A DNA stretch of 64,000 bases from Paulownia fortunei (taxonomy: Eukaryota > Streptophyta > Magnoliopsida > Lamiales > Paulowniaceae): the NCBI GenBank assembly GCA_019321725.1, contig CM033110.1, forward strand, positions 22,437,210 to 22,501,209, written 5' to 3'. The notes beneath the pieces were generated by a model that searched no databases, had not been told where the DNA came from, and was given only the letters and a program-made list of their open reading frames with translations. The position numbers and the translations under genes are program-made. Below are positions 25,701 to 39,500 of this stretch, piece by piece; the first letter of the stretch is position 1; every line of letters begins with the position of its first letter.

Positions 25701-27043
25701 AACCAGAGTTGCCAGAATCAATCACTCTCCCACCATTTTCAATTTGGTTTTCCTGAACCAAATTGAGAATGTTGGCTGTATATATTTTAAATTCAGAAAA
25801 TGAATCATCCCTTTTCCTCATTTAGTTTTGCATGTTTTAAAGGTCAGTTCCACATCAAAATTTCTATAATATCCAATTTTCTTCATTATTTTTCTACTTC
25901 TCCAAATGTAATTTATTAAAGCCATCAAATTTGCCTCTGACGGGTAGCCCAAGTTTTTTTACCCCCACAAATTGCAATCCTGGATCCACTTGACAAACCA
26001 GAACAATCCTGCTTTTAAGTAATTCTGGGTTCAACCACTCATGACCACTACAAAAGCCCATTTCTCTCCCATAGTTAGCCTATCAGCCACTGAGGAATAA
26101 CAATAAATCACCAAATTATAAATCTCAGTCAACAAGAGACACTAGGATAGCCAACAAGAGGCCAAAAGACAGACTGTTCACTTAAAAAAGTCTGATTCTT
26201 TTTCCACTTTGCTTTGCTCCATTCATTTTCTTGTGCTTTTTTTGTTTCACAATATAGTTTGCATTACTCTGAATACTGTCAGCATAGCTCATATAGATGA
26301 TCAAAAAAATAGAAAGAAAAATCAGACCTCGTGGATTTTCTCTTCTGAAATGCTCCGGGGCAGCCCACCAATGAAAACTTCAGTTCCTTTTACTGCATTA
26401 TCTTCTTGCACGGCAAATTGTGAAGTCATCACATACAATGATACAAGCATAATAAATGTGAAATTACATAACAAAATCTTTGCAGGAAGAGATTTAATTT
26501 ATCATGAATCTCGAGTAAAGAGCATACTGTGATCAGTAGAATGTCGCTCGGACGGCCAGCTCATCTGTAATTAAAAGTGATCAAAACACTAATTTAACAA
26601 CAAAAAAAATAAATACACAGGAATTATCACACATACTAAATTGATCTTATATTTTCCTTACCTTCGACTCAATTATGGTTTTCTGTAACATAAAACAGAA
26701 AATTTAGAAACTTGACAACTAACTCAACTACAATTTTCTGGGCACTGATACAAGTGCAGAAAATTCAAGAAAATAACTCGAACAAAAGCTTGGGGAAAAA
26801 TAAAGGGAAAACATAAGAACCCGCTTTCTCTCACTCTCTCTTATTCGATGTTGAACAATCCCTAATCTTACAGGGTGAAAATGTCAACAATATCAAATAG
26901 TTATAATTCTTCAGGACTTTTACATTTATCTTTTTCTTGCCGAAACAAATGTACCATCGGGTATTATTGTTTAAAGTTGCACAAATTCAAATGAGTGTAT
27001 AGATAGAAACAGTAAATACCTGCGCAATCGTGGAATTGGACAT
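13076..27043 (-). CDS. hnRNP Q-like RNA-binding protein: three RRMs plus hnRNP Q acidic-type domain
   Basis: Predicted 612-residue nuclear RNA-binding protein, 19 exons in transcript order: 27043-27020, 26682-26662, 26564-26528, 26404-26328, 25358-25293, 25136-25065, 23299-23227, 22604-22567, 22450-22343, 20171-20055, 19970-19890, 19805-19737, 16361-16284, 16109-15984, 15410-15303, 14518-14450, 14321-14259, 14176-14019, 13529-13076. Phases agree throughout. RRM1 is ~35-112 (RNP2 VFIGGL 37-42; RNP1 KGFCFVRF 75-82). RRM2 is ~114-208 (LYFGNL 116-121; RGFAFVKF 161-168). RRM3 is ~212-290 (AFVRNL 215-220; FPVGFVHF 250-257). A basic stretch RNKKRVR near 296-302 may be a nuclear signal. Residues ~330-410 are helical and resemble the acidic domain of animal hnRNP Q/R (LKELPESVAISVLDQF, QNKGAYLAGLI). 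The tail is Ser-rich and ends with FDPFTGEP twice (585-592, 595-602). Plant relatives include the LIF2 type. Acceptors of exons 2-4 and the start codon are the least certain parts. Confidence 0.85.
17209..19458 (+). mobile_element. Solo LTR of a retrotransposon inside an intron
   Basis: A 2250-bp block starts TGTTAG and ends CCAACA, the inverted TG...CA ends expected of an LTR. It is flanked by tgatg on the left (17204-17208) and tgata on the right (19459-19463), a 5-bp target duplication with one mismatch. It has no reading frame of note. A TATA-like ctatatatgatg at ~18909 and an AATAAA-type motif near 17300 suggest plus orientation, antisense to the host hnRNP Q-like gene. It sits between exons 12 and 13 of that gene. 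The superfamily is not decided; the length fits long-LTR Copia or Gypsy families. No second LTR or internal region is present, hence solo. Confidence 0.7.
22723..22760. repeat. Compound AT/GA microsatellite
   Basis: About 11 AT units run directly into about 8 GA units, within the intron between exons 7 and 8 of the hnRNP Q-like gene, about 120 bases on the upstream side of exon 8. Confidence 0.9.
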
Positions 27044-27072
27044 AGCAGAACGCGGGAATGGAAATCAATTGA

Positions 27073-27080
27073 AAACCCTA
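27073..27080. promoter_or_regulatory. Telo-box in the 5' leader of the hnRNP Q-like gene
   Basis: The sequence aaacccta lies 30-37 bases before the predicted start codon of the minus-strand gene. Telo-boxes (AAACCCTA) are frequent near transcription starts of plant genes for translation and RNA metabolism. Confidence 0.5.
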
Positions 27081-27099
27081 GAACTAAAGTTGTGTTCTT

Positions 27100-30000
27100 G
27101 GATTGGGAATTTTTAAGTTGGCTAGTTATATTGATTAACCTAGTCATCTTTTAAGGTATAAATTGCCCATTAATTAATTATCCAAAAAGAAAAAATACAA
27201 ATTGCCAAGGATTGCTTTGAAATTGCACGTTTAGCTACGGGTGTTCGTAAATATACAATTTTATTTTTTTTAAATATCATGATTTTGGTATCTATTTTTA
27301 TTGTCTCATGTACTTTTATAGGATTTCAAATTTTAAGAACGTGACATCACAAAAATTTAAATTGAACATTTGTTAGATTGTATTTTTATAATGTCAAACA
27401 GCTTATAATTTGTAGGAGTTTTATTAACGCGGTATAATCGAAACCCAAAATTTTATAAATTCAAATTTTACTTACACGCGTGGGTGTTAATTACTAATTT
27501 ATTTCAATAATAATTTTTTTACTCTAGTATATATATGATTTGATTCATATCATAATTAATTAGTTTTTATTTTTTTTATTATATTCGATTAATTTTTCAG
27601 TTTCATAATATATTGATGTATCCAATGATAGAATTAACGTTTTTACCACAAACAACACTTTATAGTTCCAATCTACTTTTTTAGTATATGGGGAAATTTT
27701 AAAGTCAACATGAGAATGTGTTTTCCTTAAATTTACGTACAAATAAATAAAATGATGAAGTATGCTTCTTCATGTCATCATGATTAATTTGGTAAGATAT
27801 ATATAAAATATTAAATACAATTACCTGGTATCTTACTTCTACTTTACATGTTTTTTTTTTATTCTTCGGACATAATTTACAATAAGTTATTTTTAATTTT
27901 TTAAATATAACATCTAAATAAGAAATTAAATAAAGAAAAAAAAAATTCATAGTAATAAACACCAAATACAAGAAACTTTTAGGCATGAAATTATTACCTA
28001 TCATATCATTTTCTAATAGTTGCACGTGATAATTATCTTGGATATTTAATCATATGTGTGAAGTATTGTGGGCATGAGTTAACTATGGTGGTGGGATTCA
28101 AATTGTTGCTTTTTTCAAAGCAAAGCCCAGCGGTTACTTCAGGTCCATAACAATATATGCTGCAACCAATGAGAATATGATAATTGCATATAACAACCTC
28201 AAATATGTTTGGTGTGTTTAGGCGGTGTACTAAATAGGTTGTTATGTCCATATATTGAAAGCAAAATCAAAGCTTGTACTCATGCTTATTTACCAACAAT
28301 GACTAAATAAATGCAACATATAATATGTATATATGTATAGTATATTTATTTTACACTTAATTTATTATCAATAAACATTATACGTATAACAAATAAGTTG
28401 ACATAAAAATTTATTAAATAATTAACCAAAGAGGTAGCATGCACTATGAAAAAATAAAGTAGCATAAGAGAAACAACGGTGAAATAATTGAGAATACTGC
28501 AAAAATATGATGGTGATAATCATATATCTGATGAAAAAAAAAAATTATTATATTGATCACGTGCCAATTAACAACAATTTATGGATATTGGTGATTGATT
28601 TATCCTTTTTTATCATTTAAATCCTGTAAAAAAAGTTTATTCGAAAAATTCAATCTACTAATTTTTTAATTAATTATCCCTGTAAAAAAATAAAAAATAC
28701 TTAATATTATCACTACAAAAGTTAATGGTTGATTTTATTAGATTCTGCAATGGACTTTTTAGATGGATAAATATTTTATTGGGACTTTAGTGCATCATCT
28801 ATTTTATCAATTTTACTTATTTAATATTTCCTAAAAAATGACCATGAGTTGGCAATTGCGCACCTCATTCTAAAGTAAATAAAAAATATAAAAAAATACA
28901 GCCTCCTCTTACCCCATTCACACCAACACATGCTGACATTAGTAGACGACAACTATTTAATTTAACAATTGATTAAAAAATATATATATATATTTAAAAT
29001 TCTTATAATCAATTCAAATAACTATGGGATGATTATAAGATTTTTTTCCTTTTATATTTTATCATCATAAAAAAATAATTATGCAAGCATTTTTTTACCT
29101 GCTCGCGATTTATGATAAATAATGAAAAAGTTGTAAATAAGACAACTAAATATTTTTTAGCAAAAATATTAATTAAATTAGTCATATAATCAATTATTTT
29201 GGCATTTGGGGTTGATGGGGTGCCTAGCTTTTGTTTTACTCAAGGAGAAAATTGGTAATTCAGCTATTATTTTAAATGATATGGTAATTGTTTTATAAAG
29301 AATTAGAGGGTGCAAAGTTACCCAATAAAAAGATAGAGGGTACACTCATTTTCAATAATATTTTGTAAATTATTTTGATATAGTTGAATTGAAATATCGA
29401 TACATTAAAATATTATTCAATTGAATTAAATAAATTAATAAATTTATTTATACCTTTTGAGAAAATTCCATGTCCAACACCCCCGTTATATATATATACA
29501 TAGAGCGAGAGGGTTATAACTACATGCAAAGTAAACATATCACAATAATTATATGGCAATAAGTTATGAATTATAAAATTATTTATTAAATGAAAATTCT
29601 TCTATAATAATAATAAGAAGATTTAACATATAAAAAATGGTACAATAATACTAATGGTACAATAATACTAAAGATACGTATCATAGTTCATTAACTAAAT
29701 TAAACAAAATCAAAATTATATTGAGAGATAAAATTAAATTAAGTTAAAAGATAAGCAGTGTAATGAGAATATTTTAGATGATTATGTGTGGAAATTATGG
29801 TGCATGTGCTTATACTTGACACACGACCATGGTTAGTCAAGTGTATTATATTTGCCTGTAGTGATTATGTGATTATATTGAATATTGTGAGTGACTCCAA
29901 ACACTTAATATTGATGGTTGATAAAATTGTGAATCATAATTTTTAGTTTTCGATTCTTGAAAAGTAATAAAAAATAAAAAAATAAATATAAATAATAAAT

Positions 30001-30330
30001 ATAATAATATATAAAATAATTATTTAATTATTCAGTTTGATACGATAAATTGAAACATTAAATATTCTATCCAAATTTTGGATTCGATTTTTCAATATGA
30101 TTTGATCGATTTATGACTATCATTACCCAAATAATTTGAGGCGCACCTAAGCCAAAAAACGAAAAAAGAAAAAAAGAAAAAAAAGGGTAAACAAGAGAAT
30201 CTGAAAAAGCGTCGCTCACAAGCTTCACGCTGCGCGGATGAAATACGACGACGTACCAGATAACTTATAGACACACGTCAGGCACTAAGCAAGGGCATTT
30301 CTATAACCTTGACTCTTTTTTACCAGGACA
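27100..30330. other. AT-rich intergenic region between divergent genes
   Basis: About 3.2 kb separate the hnRNP Q-like and SCC2 genes, which are transcribed away from each other. I see no coding region. Minor features are a poly-T at ~27850, an AT run at ~28980-28993, a direct repeat of atggtacaataatacta at 29637-29671, and a motif agagggtgcaaagtt near 29307, inversely related to sequence at 140-215. The last ~200 bases should be the SCC2 promoter. Confidence 0.7.
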
Positions 30331-30336
30331 TATAAA
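30331..30336 (+). promoter_or_regulatory. Candidate TATA box of SCC2
   Basis: The sequence tataaa, in the context gacatataaattgcc, lies 212 bases before the SCC2 start codon. It is followed by a C/T-rich leader (30410-30470) typical of plant 5' UTRs. Confidence 0.55.
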
Positions 30337-30542
30337 TTGCCACCGCAGCACGCACGCGCACAGAGAGTCTGCTCTGCACTGGCTAAAAATCCCAAAATTT
30401 TCTATGCACTTTTCCCCGCCATTTGTCCTTCTCTCTCATCCTACTCTCCATTTCTCTCTCTAGGGCTAACATCACCTCCCCCAAAAATTCAAACCTCAAT
30501 TCTTGTGCAATCACTGGATTTGCTCGCTTAATTCGTTTCTAG

Positions 30543-33500
30543 ATGTCGAATCCTAGTGGTGGAAGTGGCGGCGAGGGGGTCCCCAGGGGCATAAGCCTCT
30601 CGAACACAGTTCATTCCGAGGTGGCGCCGTGCTTGCCGCTGCCGTCGCTTCCGGTGTTATGCGGCGCGCTCGATCAGGAACTTCGCCTCTTCGACGATGG
30701 TGGCGGCGGTTCGAGGTGGAATTCTAGTCGCGGTGATGTTTCTGGCAAGATTGCTGATCTCCTCCGTAATGCTGACGTGTCTTACTTGTAAGTTCGTTTT
30801 TAAGTACCGGATTTTATTTTGGTGTCTGGTTTAAGGAACATTACTTGATGAGTAGTGGTGATTATTGGCTTTCAAGCGAGATTGAATGTTGGGCTTGAGG
30901 TTTTGCTTTGACTTGGCATTATATGTTTTCGGGTAATTTTTGTTGGAATTTAGGAAATAAGGAAACAAATTGATTTCTGGGAGCAGTGATTTTACTAGCG
31001 GTAATCTATCTACTTATATGTTTTTTTTCTCCTTCTCTTCTTGAGGATTGGCTTACAACATTGAATTACTGAGAACTGCATGGCATTGTTTGGATGAAAA
31101 TTGAGAGAAAATCGGTTCAAATTCGGGTTTAAGTATTTTTGCCTAATTCCAATTCTAAGCATACAACTCCATGGAAATAAAAGACAGGATATATAAGATT
31201 TTTAATTGTGTAAGATTTGTCCTTTTTTTTGTTTTTGCATTTTTTGAATTATTTAAGTGCAAATATTTGTCTCTATATGAGGTAAATTAAATATTCTCTT
31301 GGTTTCCTTTAGCTGAAAGAGTTATTTATTAATTTAAGTTATGAAACTGTTGTGCATTACAACTTAGTATTTTTTAAAAGTTTGTAAAGGACCTCTTTCA
31401 GAAGGAGATTTCTTATCTATCTAAACTACCTTGCTGATAAGTTGTTGAGAATGAACTTAGTAGACACGTCTTCTTTTCTCTTGCCGGGAAAGGAAATGAG
31501 TGGCAAGAAAAGCTAAACAATAAGCCGATGCATTTTAACTGCCAATTTTTATAGAAAAACTTGGGTGGAAATTTTTAAGTGAAGAAATGGAATTTATGTA
31601 TCATTAAGTCCTTAGGCAGAATCAAAATGCAATTTCGCTCCATTTCAAACCAAATACCTGCGTTGCAAGCCTGAAAAAGAAGTGATCTTGAAATGCCACC
31701 CATTGTATTCAAATGGCGAGAAATTGCAACTCTTGGAATAATTGATTTCTGCATATTAACTTAGTTTCCAATAACAACATGAAAGAGAAGCGTTTTCCAC
31801 CTGTGATAAATGTCTATAATCTCCATTTCTTGCTGAAGCTTTTATCTGTCTACTGGACCAGACACAGTATTAGGGCTAGATAAAGCGAACAACCCTAAAG
31901 GAGTTGTACAAGCTATTCTACATCTTGGGTAAAACTTAAAGGCTAAGATAGAAATTTGTTGAACATAGCAACTCATCTTATAGATTTGAGAATGTGGTAT
32001 TTGTTAACTCAAAAAGATTCAAGTCCTACTTTAATTACAACTTTATAATTAAAAGGAAGTAGGAAGTATGCCAATGATAAAATTTCTTGTAAGACCTGAG
32101 ACAGGATGGTATTAAAATGCCCAGGTCATTCTAGTACTAAGTGTACATTGTGAGGGAGATCAATTATCTTTGGCAAGTTGACATTTATGAATGAGATTAC
32201 ATATTAATTATTATAGCCTTATGGATGAAGATATTGTAAATGTTCAATAAATAAGCACTGTTGAATTTTGTCAGAAGTATAATTATTTTATTGCCTATAT
32301 ATGCTAAAATCAGTTGCCACACAAATGAGTTATTTATAAATGGTAGAAAAAACTTTTCATGGGAGTATATTTGTTGATTAATCTCTTTGTGGCATGCTCT
32401 TCATACCAGAATATGCTGAATTGAGATTTTGCAGTATAAGAGCCTGCATTGAGGCTTTTAATATAAAATAGGAAATTGTGTAAAAAGAAAGCTAGGCTTA
32501 AATTACCAGTTTTATTCCAGTGGACCCTCTTGAGATGTTGAGTATTTGAGCTCACATAGTTTTATCTGTAGGAATCTCAAAGATGACGAAAATCTTCAAC
32601 CAGGTGGTTCAGTGGGGAACTTTAATCTATTCAATGATGTTTTGAGACATGATCCTGAAGCATTTGAGTATGTCACTCCAGGTAAAATGGTCCATGAATG
32701 GCTTTCTAATATTTTTTAACGTGTATAGGATGTCAACTTGTTCATTTCACAGACGTGGTTCTTTCAATTTTCAGAAAAAACAACTCTCTAAATCCTCATA
32801 GCCTCTGAGGATGACTCATGTTGGTTGGACTTGAACTAGCTTGGCTTCTGAATGAGTTGAAAATAATAATGGTTTCTTATATTTTCAGTGATAATTTTAT
32901 CTGATATGTGTTAAGGTCAGTTTCTTTTGAACAGCACCGGCAAGTATGTGGTTGTTTTATATGTCCAGCATATAAAATAACACAATGACCCAAATTTCCT
33001 TGAAATGAATTTACTTGTGTAGGGCTTCAATTTCAATCGTACACAATGCCTTCCAATTTCAGAAATTCTGTCATCTGTTTTTGCAACCCCATAAGACTTA
33101 TTTATATGATCAGTCTGTTCGCTCAAAGACAGCTGCACTCTTGCCATTGCCCACTAAACTGGCTTGCTGCTTACACCTTAAAGCATGCGATCCTCTCATG
33201 CAACTCAATGGTTTCAGTAGTAATTGTTGAAAGATTTTTATCATGGTTAGTGGCTGAATACAATACATGTTGCTCCTACACATAACATCTCTGGACATCT
33301 TTTTATCCCTGTAAATCCTGCTTGTTACTGCATTAATTCTTAAAGCACTATTCTGCAGTTGCAGCTCATACCATTATTTAGGAATTATAGTTACTGCTCT
33401 TCCTAGCTGCTTCTTCTCCCTTCTTTGATATGATAGCATTCCCTCTGCTTTGCTTGCCCTCGTGTTACTTTATTGAATATTACAAGCTATGTGCTAAAGA

Positions 33501-36500
33501 TAACAATTATTATCTGTCTTATTATTCATTGCATTGTTCAAGTTTCTCAGGTCCTGCCAAGGAGTCAGTGTACAGTGGTAATATGACTGAATCAAAGTCC
33601 TTTGAGCAGAGCATGCCTACTACTAATCAACTGCCGATCGATTCTTTAGGAACTAAAAATTATCAGCAAGACCATAATGTTAATAATGTAAGCTTACTTA
33701 TCAAAAGCAAAAAAAAAAGGAAAAATGCAACCTTATAATGCTCAAGTGACTGATAAAATGAGCTCTTATTCTGGCTAATAATTTGATACTATTTGCAGGA
33801 CATTATCAGTTCTTCTAGAAAACCTAAAGTGAAAAAGAGACGGAAAGATGAGTTATCATCAGCAACGTGTCCTGATTCCCGTGAGCGTCAAGGTTTTACA
33901 GTTTTATTCTCTCTCTCTCTCTCTCTCTTTTTATTCTTTTTGGGGTTAGCTTGATCATGTTTTCCTGTTTATATTATATCTAAGGAGTTGAGTATATTGT
34001 CCTTCCTCAGATGCAGCTATTGCTGGCTTTTGTGAAATGTTGGAGGACATATGTGGCAGAGCAGAAATTCTTTGTGATGACCGAGACGAAGCAGAATGGG
34101 TACCATTGTCTCATGCTGATCTTAAAGCACTTGTGAATGAAATCATGTCGATTCGATCAAAGAATGTACTCCATATGGTTCCTGTGGATATTCTTTCAAG
34201 GACATTAAAGGTTTTAGATCACCAGATTCATCGAGCAGAAGGACTGTCTATTGATGATTGTGAAAACGTAAGTTTGCATTCTTTATCTTCACATGCTTGT
34301 AACCATGCTGTGTGAATTGGTTGTTTTAAATAAATTGTCTTGGGCTGTTGTCCTAGTTTTACAGCCAGAAGTTCTTGTTAGCCAAACTGTTGTCACTATT
34401 TTTAATAGAAATGTAATCCTTTGTCATATTCGATCCCTTCCACTTACATTGGCGTGGTCGAGGAGTTCTATATTTGGTATCACAAGCAACCCCTTTCTTT
34501 GTATGAAATGTAATTTTTTCATGTGCTTTATTTTCTTCCTTAAATTATTGTAGTAATAATAATTTTGCATTCCCTTTCTGAAGCTTTTAACATTTTCATT
34601 GTGTTTGTTTGGACTTTATATATGTTTCGTTTACTGTAGATTTTCCTTCTGAATATTTAAGGTAATGTCTTGGATGCTTCTTTAAGTTAGCTGCTTTTTC
34701 TACATAAGGATCACTTTCTGCTGGAGCTTGATTGATAATCAAACTTATTGCTGAGGCTATTGATGCTGTTGGTCTTTGTTATGGATTTCATTTAGAGCTG
34801 ATTTTTGAAGAGGCTGGCACCACCTATGTCTGGAAGAGTTCATAATGAAATGCATTCTGGCTAGAACAGGGATTCTGCCGAGTCTTGAAATATCTATGCC
34901 GTGAAGAGGCAGTTCTGGGAAATTTTATTTGCTTGGTGCATGTCTAAGTAACCTGCTCATTTTTGTTTGGCTTTTGTGTTGTGGACGTATTTTGGGCAGG
35001 CGATGTGAGGCATACAGAAATTCTCAGCATGCTTCTATAATTGTACGGACATACTCAAAAGAAAAATTACATGCTTTACTGATGTACTACAAAAAAAGAA
35101 ATGCCATAATCTCTCTCTCCCTGCCTCTTGCTTGCTACCTCTCTTTTTGTTTTCTGGGAACTTTGGTGACATGGGATTTCATCAATTGATGTGGTGACAT
35201 GTGGGGTAAATGTCTAGATGCCGGCAGCGAGCTGTGATAGCTTAACTAACCAGACGTCTGTTCAGAACTCGGAGCAGAGATTTAAATTTGAAATAAATGT
35301 CAGGTCCAAGTTATCCGTTGAAGGCAGAGTTTCATCTAATAAATGATGCTTTTAATCTTTGGGCTGTATTATATTTAAGGAGAATTTTAGAAACATAATA
35401 GCCTCATGGAATGCTGTGCAGCCGCATCTTATTTTTTATCCTTTTTATTCTTAGGTGGTGTTCTATAACTTTGCCAAAATGTCGAGTGGCCCCACAGAAT
35501 TACCATAATTGGTATACACTTCCATGATTTGCAAACTAGATCACATGGACTAAACCAAGGGTTATTTGTCTTTGTAATTGTGAGTTCACTGTTCTTGAGG
35601 AGAAACTTCAGACATGGCATCTGAAAGACAATATGTTGACCTGTAGGGATCAGGGTATAATATTATTCAGTACACTTAATTTGAAGCATATTCAAAGCAT
35701 TCTACCTCTCAACTTATCGCATTTCGTGGTAAGTGCTATCTTCTTTTGCTGTTCCTACCCACTCTGTCACTTTTCATTTCCTTGACTTTTTCCAAATAGA
35801 GGTAGAAACTGGAAAAATTAATTTAGCCTTTCACTGAGGCTGTCACACAAGATTCTACTAGATGTGTATGCAGTATAATCTGCAGTAGTCTGGGCGCCAG
35901 CCCTATCTGATGATAAAAAATGGTAGTGCCTATCAACTACTTAAATATTTTCTTGTCTATTTTTCAACTGTAGGAATTGTAAAGGAACCTTATGTGGAAA
36001 TAATATCATGGTCACTGGAAGTTAATTAAGGCTTATTAGACATGCCCTGTTTAGCCTATGGGCTTTTCCTCCTTTGACTTATCTGGTCTGGACTTTGGGT
36101 TTGGAGTTTTCTCAGACATTTCATGCATAGAATTGTATTTAGGACACTTTGTGACATAGTATAACCTTAAAGTCCACATCACAAATGGAGTATAATCTTG
36201 ACTGTAATATAGTCCACAGTTTTTGCACATGGGGGCCCTGAACGTTGTTCATGTGAGAATTGCCTGAAAGAAGAGGCTTTTAGTGGAATGAGGTTTAAAA
36301 GGAAAGGGAATGCTTGCCTTTATTGTTATTAGCTATATATTTAATTCCCCATCTATTTTAGGATCCATACTTTCAATTTCAACTTGTCCTTCTGGTTCTT
36401 GTTTTCGGGATGAATTTTCTATTCATTGTGTTCAATTTTCTGCCCTGCTATCTTATTTGGAATACCTGTTTTTTATGTAATTGTTTTATCTGTGTTTTAA

Positions 36501-39500
36501 GATCGTCGTGAATTCATCTGTAGTTTTATTTTTTGAACTTTCTGTGAAGTACTTCGGATGTTTCTGGTCATGTTTGATGGCTCCTGTCATATTTGGTGGG
36601 ATTGAGTCCCCTGAATATGAATAGCAGCAGGAACCTTTACTTGCACCTAATCGTGACACTGAAGAACCTAGAAATTACTAGGTTTTTTCTTCTAGGAATT
36701 TTGATTCAATCTTACGTACAGTGTTGGTTAAATAAAAGCATTCATGCTCAGTAATTCAAGAATTCAAGTTCTCAAGAACAATTGCCAAGTTTTATGCTAG
36801 AGTCACTTTGAAATAATTTGATACGCCCTATCTGTGGATATGAATTCATTTGTTCAGTATTTAAGCAGCTGACCATGCTAGTTTGAGTACGATTCTTTAC
36901 AGTATAACATATTAACGCGTATGGCATAAATGGCCTTATGCATAGGTGTCAAACTCGACTAGATAGGCCTTCTTTGGCTACTCAATCACAACGCAGTAAT
37001 CCCATTGTCCTAATTTGGTTATCTTATACCATAAATGTTCAATAATTCCAGTTCTTACAAAAAAAAAAGTTTCCTTAATAATGCTGAAGCATATGTGATT
37101 ATCTGACCCGCCTATAAGGCAGGCCAATTTCACTTGTTTCCTGATTAAGTGGTAGAATATGATAAATGCATAGGTTTATTTAGCTTTAACTTTTTAAAAC
37201 ATTTTCAAGATAAATGGCCAAATTCATTGTTGTAAGTATAGCTAATTTGGAGACCCTAGGCCTGGTCTCCGTACTTAGTAATTCAACTGTGATGTATTAG
37301 TATTCAATCCTATACATGGGGAATAGCAGTTCACACACATCCAGGCAGGTTAGACTGTTGCTAAAGACTCTTGAGTATCTCCAAACAACTGGTATTGACT
37401 GACGAATTAGTTATAATGGTTCACAGGATTGGCATGAATTGTTCTTTGGTTGTACCATTTATATCTTGTATTCTGCCTCCTAAGTTCAAAATGGCAGATT
37501 GATTCTACTTAAACTCTGCCTTTCCTGAAAATGTTACTTGTCGCATTTTTTTTGTTTCTTTCCTTTGACATGAGTGGAGTAAAGGGGAGATACTTGTGCC
37601 AACGAAATTCCGTCATCAAGCTTTTTGAGTAAATGATGCTTTGTCCTTGATAAATTTATGTTGTGATAAATATATTTGAAGACTCATCTTTTGGGGAGAG
37701 GGATGAGGTTCAGTGGTGGTCAATCAATGAACTGCAGTAATCTGGAGGTCTTCGTTTGCATTGATCATCTCCGACTTTTGGTGCATTGTGGATCAATCTA
37801 ACTCTTCTGAGGACAATATCGCGACTTCCTTTTTTTTCTTTTTTGTAACTGATTAAATTAAGACTTGACGGGGAGCTTTTGTTTTTTAGCCTTCCATTTC
37901 CTATTCCATCAACTTTAATATTTCTTTTCTTTATTTACTTCTGATTACCAAGTCTAGATTGACTCTAGCTGTCTTCCAACTGCCTCTTTCACTGACTTTT
38001 TCGTCTTTATTTTCTTTGTAGATACTTGTTTTGGTTCCAGTATTCTTGAATATGTAGTTTGACCTTGTTCTAGAAAATGCTAAATATCATGCTTATCTAT
38101 CTCCTATATGGAGAAAAATTGGTTCCCAAATGCATGTCTGAAATTAAATAGAATGTGATTTACCTCACCTCACTTAAAATGTCACCTTGCCACATAACTC
38201 ATGGTACTCCCTCCGTCCACAATCCAGTACTCTTATATCCGCTTTGGGACATCCACAAATAAAGTCTCATGTCCTGAAAGGATAATTTTTATTTCCAAAA
38301 TACCCTCACTTATAGTAATTACTGGACCCTAGTAATTCCTGACCACTTCTTTTGAGGTTAAAAATGTAAATATACTAAAATTTTCATTTTTTCGAATCTC
38401 ATCTAAAATACCATGCCAATTCAAATGTGGAGATTATTGCAACAAATGGGTTTGCTAGTTAGGCCCCTAGTATCTATTTTGTTATATTCTTTCATGTTTT
38501 AGTTTCCTGTATTCCTAAATGATCTTCACCGGCCTTCGACAACTTCTCCCTCCCTCCCTTCCCTCCTTCCATTTCCTCGCCTTGCCCAACCTTCTCTGAC
38601 AGTGAATGGAGTTATTTCATCTACATTACTCATGGTTCACACTTAATTTAACTGAACTCAATTTAAAGCACAAAGATGAGATGCTTTTAGATGTTTTACA
38701 AAATTGGATCGATTATTTCATTTTGCTGGCTACTTAATGATATATTAGGTTCGTGTTTGTTTGTGGGCATGAGTTTCTGTCTCTGTTGCGATTAGGGTTT
38801 TGGCCATTTTGACATTTGATTTCGTTCTAATTATTGTTGCCAAGTTGCCACGGTTTGGCTGTTTGCCAGACTGCCAAGAATGATTTAGGTTGAGCTTTTT
38901 TTTATGTAATTATTTTCTTTTATATTCAACATCTACAATTTATTTTCTTGAATTTCAGTTAGATGATGATGGGGTGTCATCCATTTATTGCTCGCTGGAG
39001 TCGATTCATGCAGCTTTAGCTATTATGGCTCATGATGGTATGCCTAAACAGCTTTATAAGGAAGAGGTATGAGTTTAAGCCTATTAGCTATGAGAAAATA
39101 TCTTGCAATGCTTTCTTGGTATAACTTGTAGCATAAAATCTGTGGGGAAGCTGCCATTTTATTAAATCAATTGTTTGTAATTATGGTCTACTTGTATTAG
39201 AATATTGAAAGGATCCTGGAGTTCTCAAGACATCAAATTTTGGATGTTATGTTCGCTTGTGATCCAGCATATCGTGCCTTGCACAAACCAAATTATAATG
39301 GGGCACTTGATGGTATGTCTTGCTGCTAATTCTGTCAACCCCTTCCGTTCATTTGAATTCTTATATCATACTACTACTTTTAGATGATGATTTATCAAGA
39401 GTGACCACTCTATCTATATTATCTCTACCTCAAAGTTTCTATCCTCTCTCCTTCCTCTCTTGAATATAAAGTAAGACTAAAATTATCTCTTCTTTTGTAA

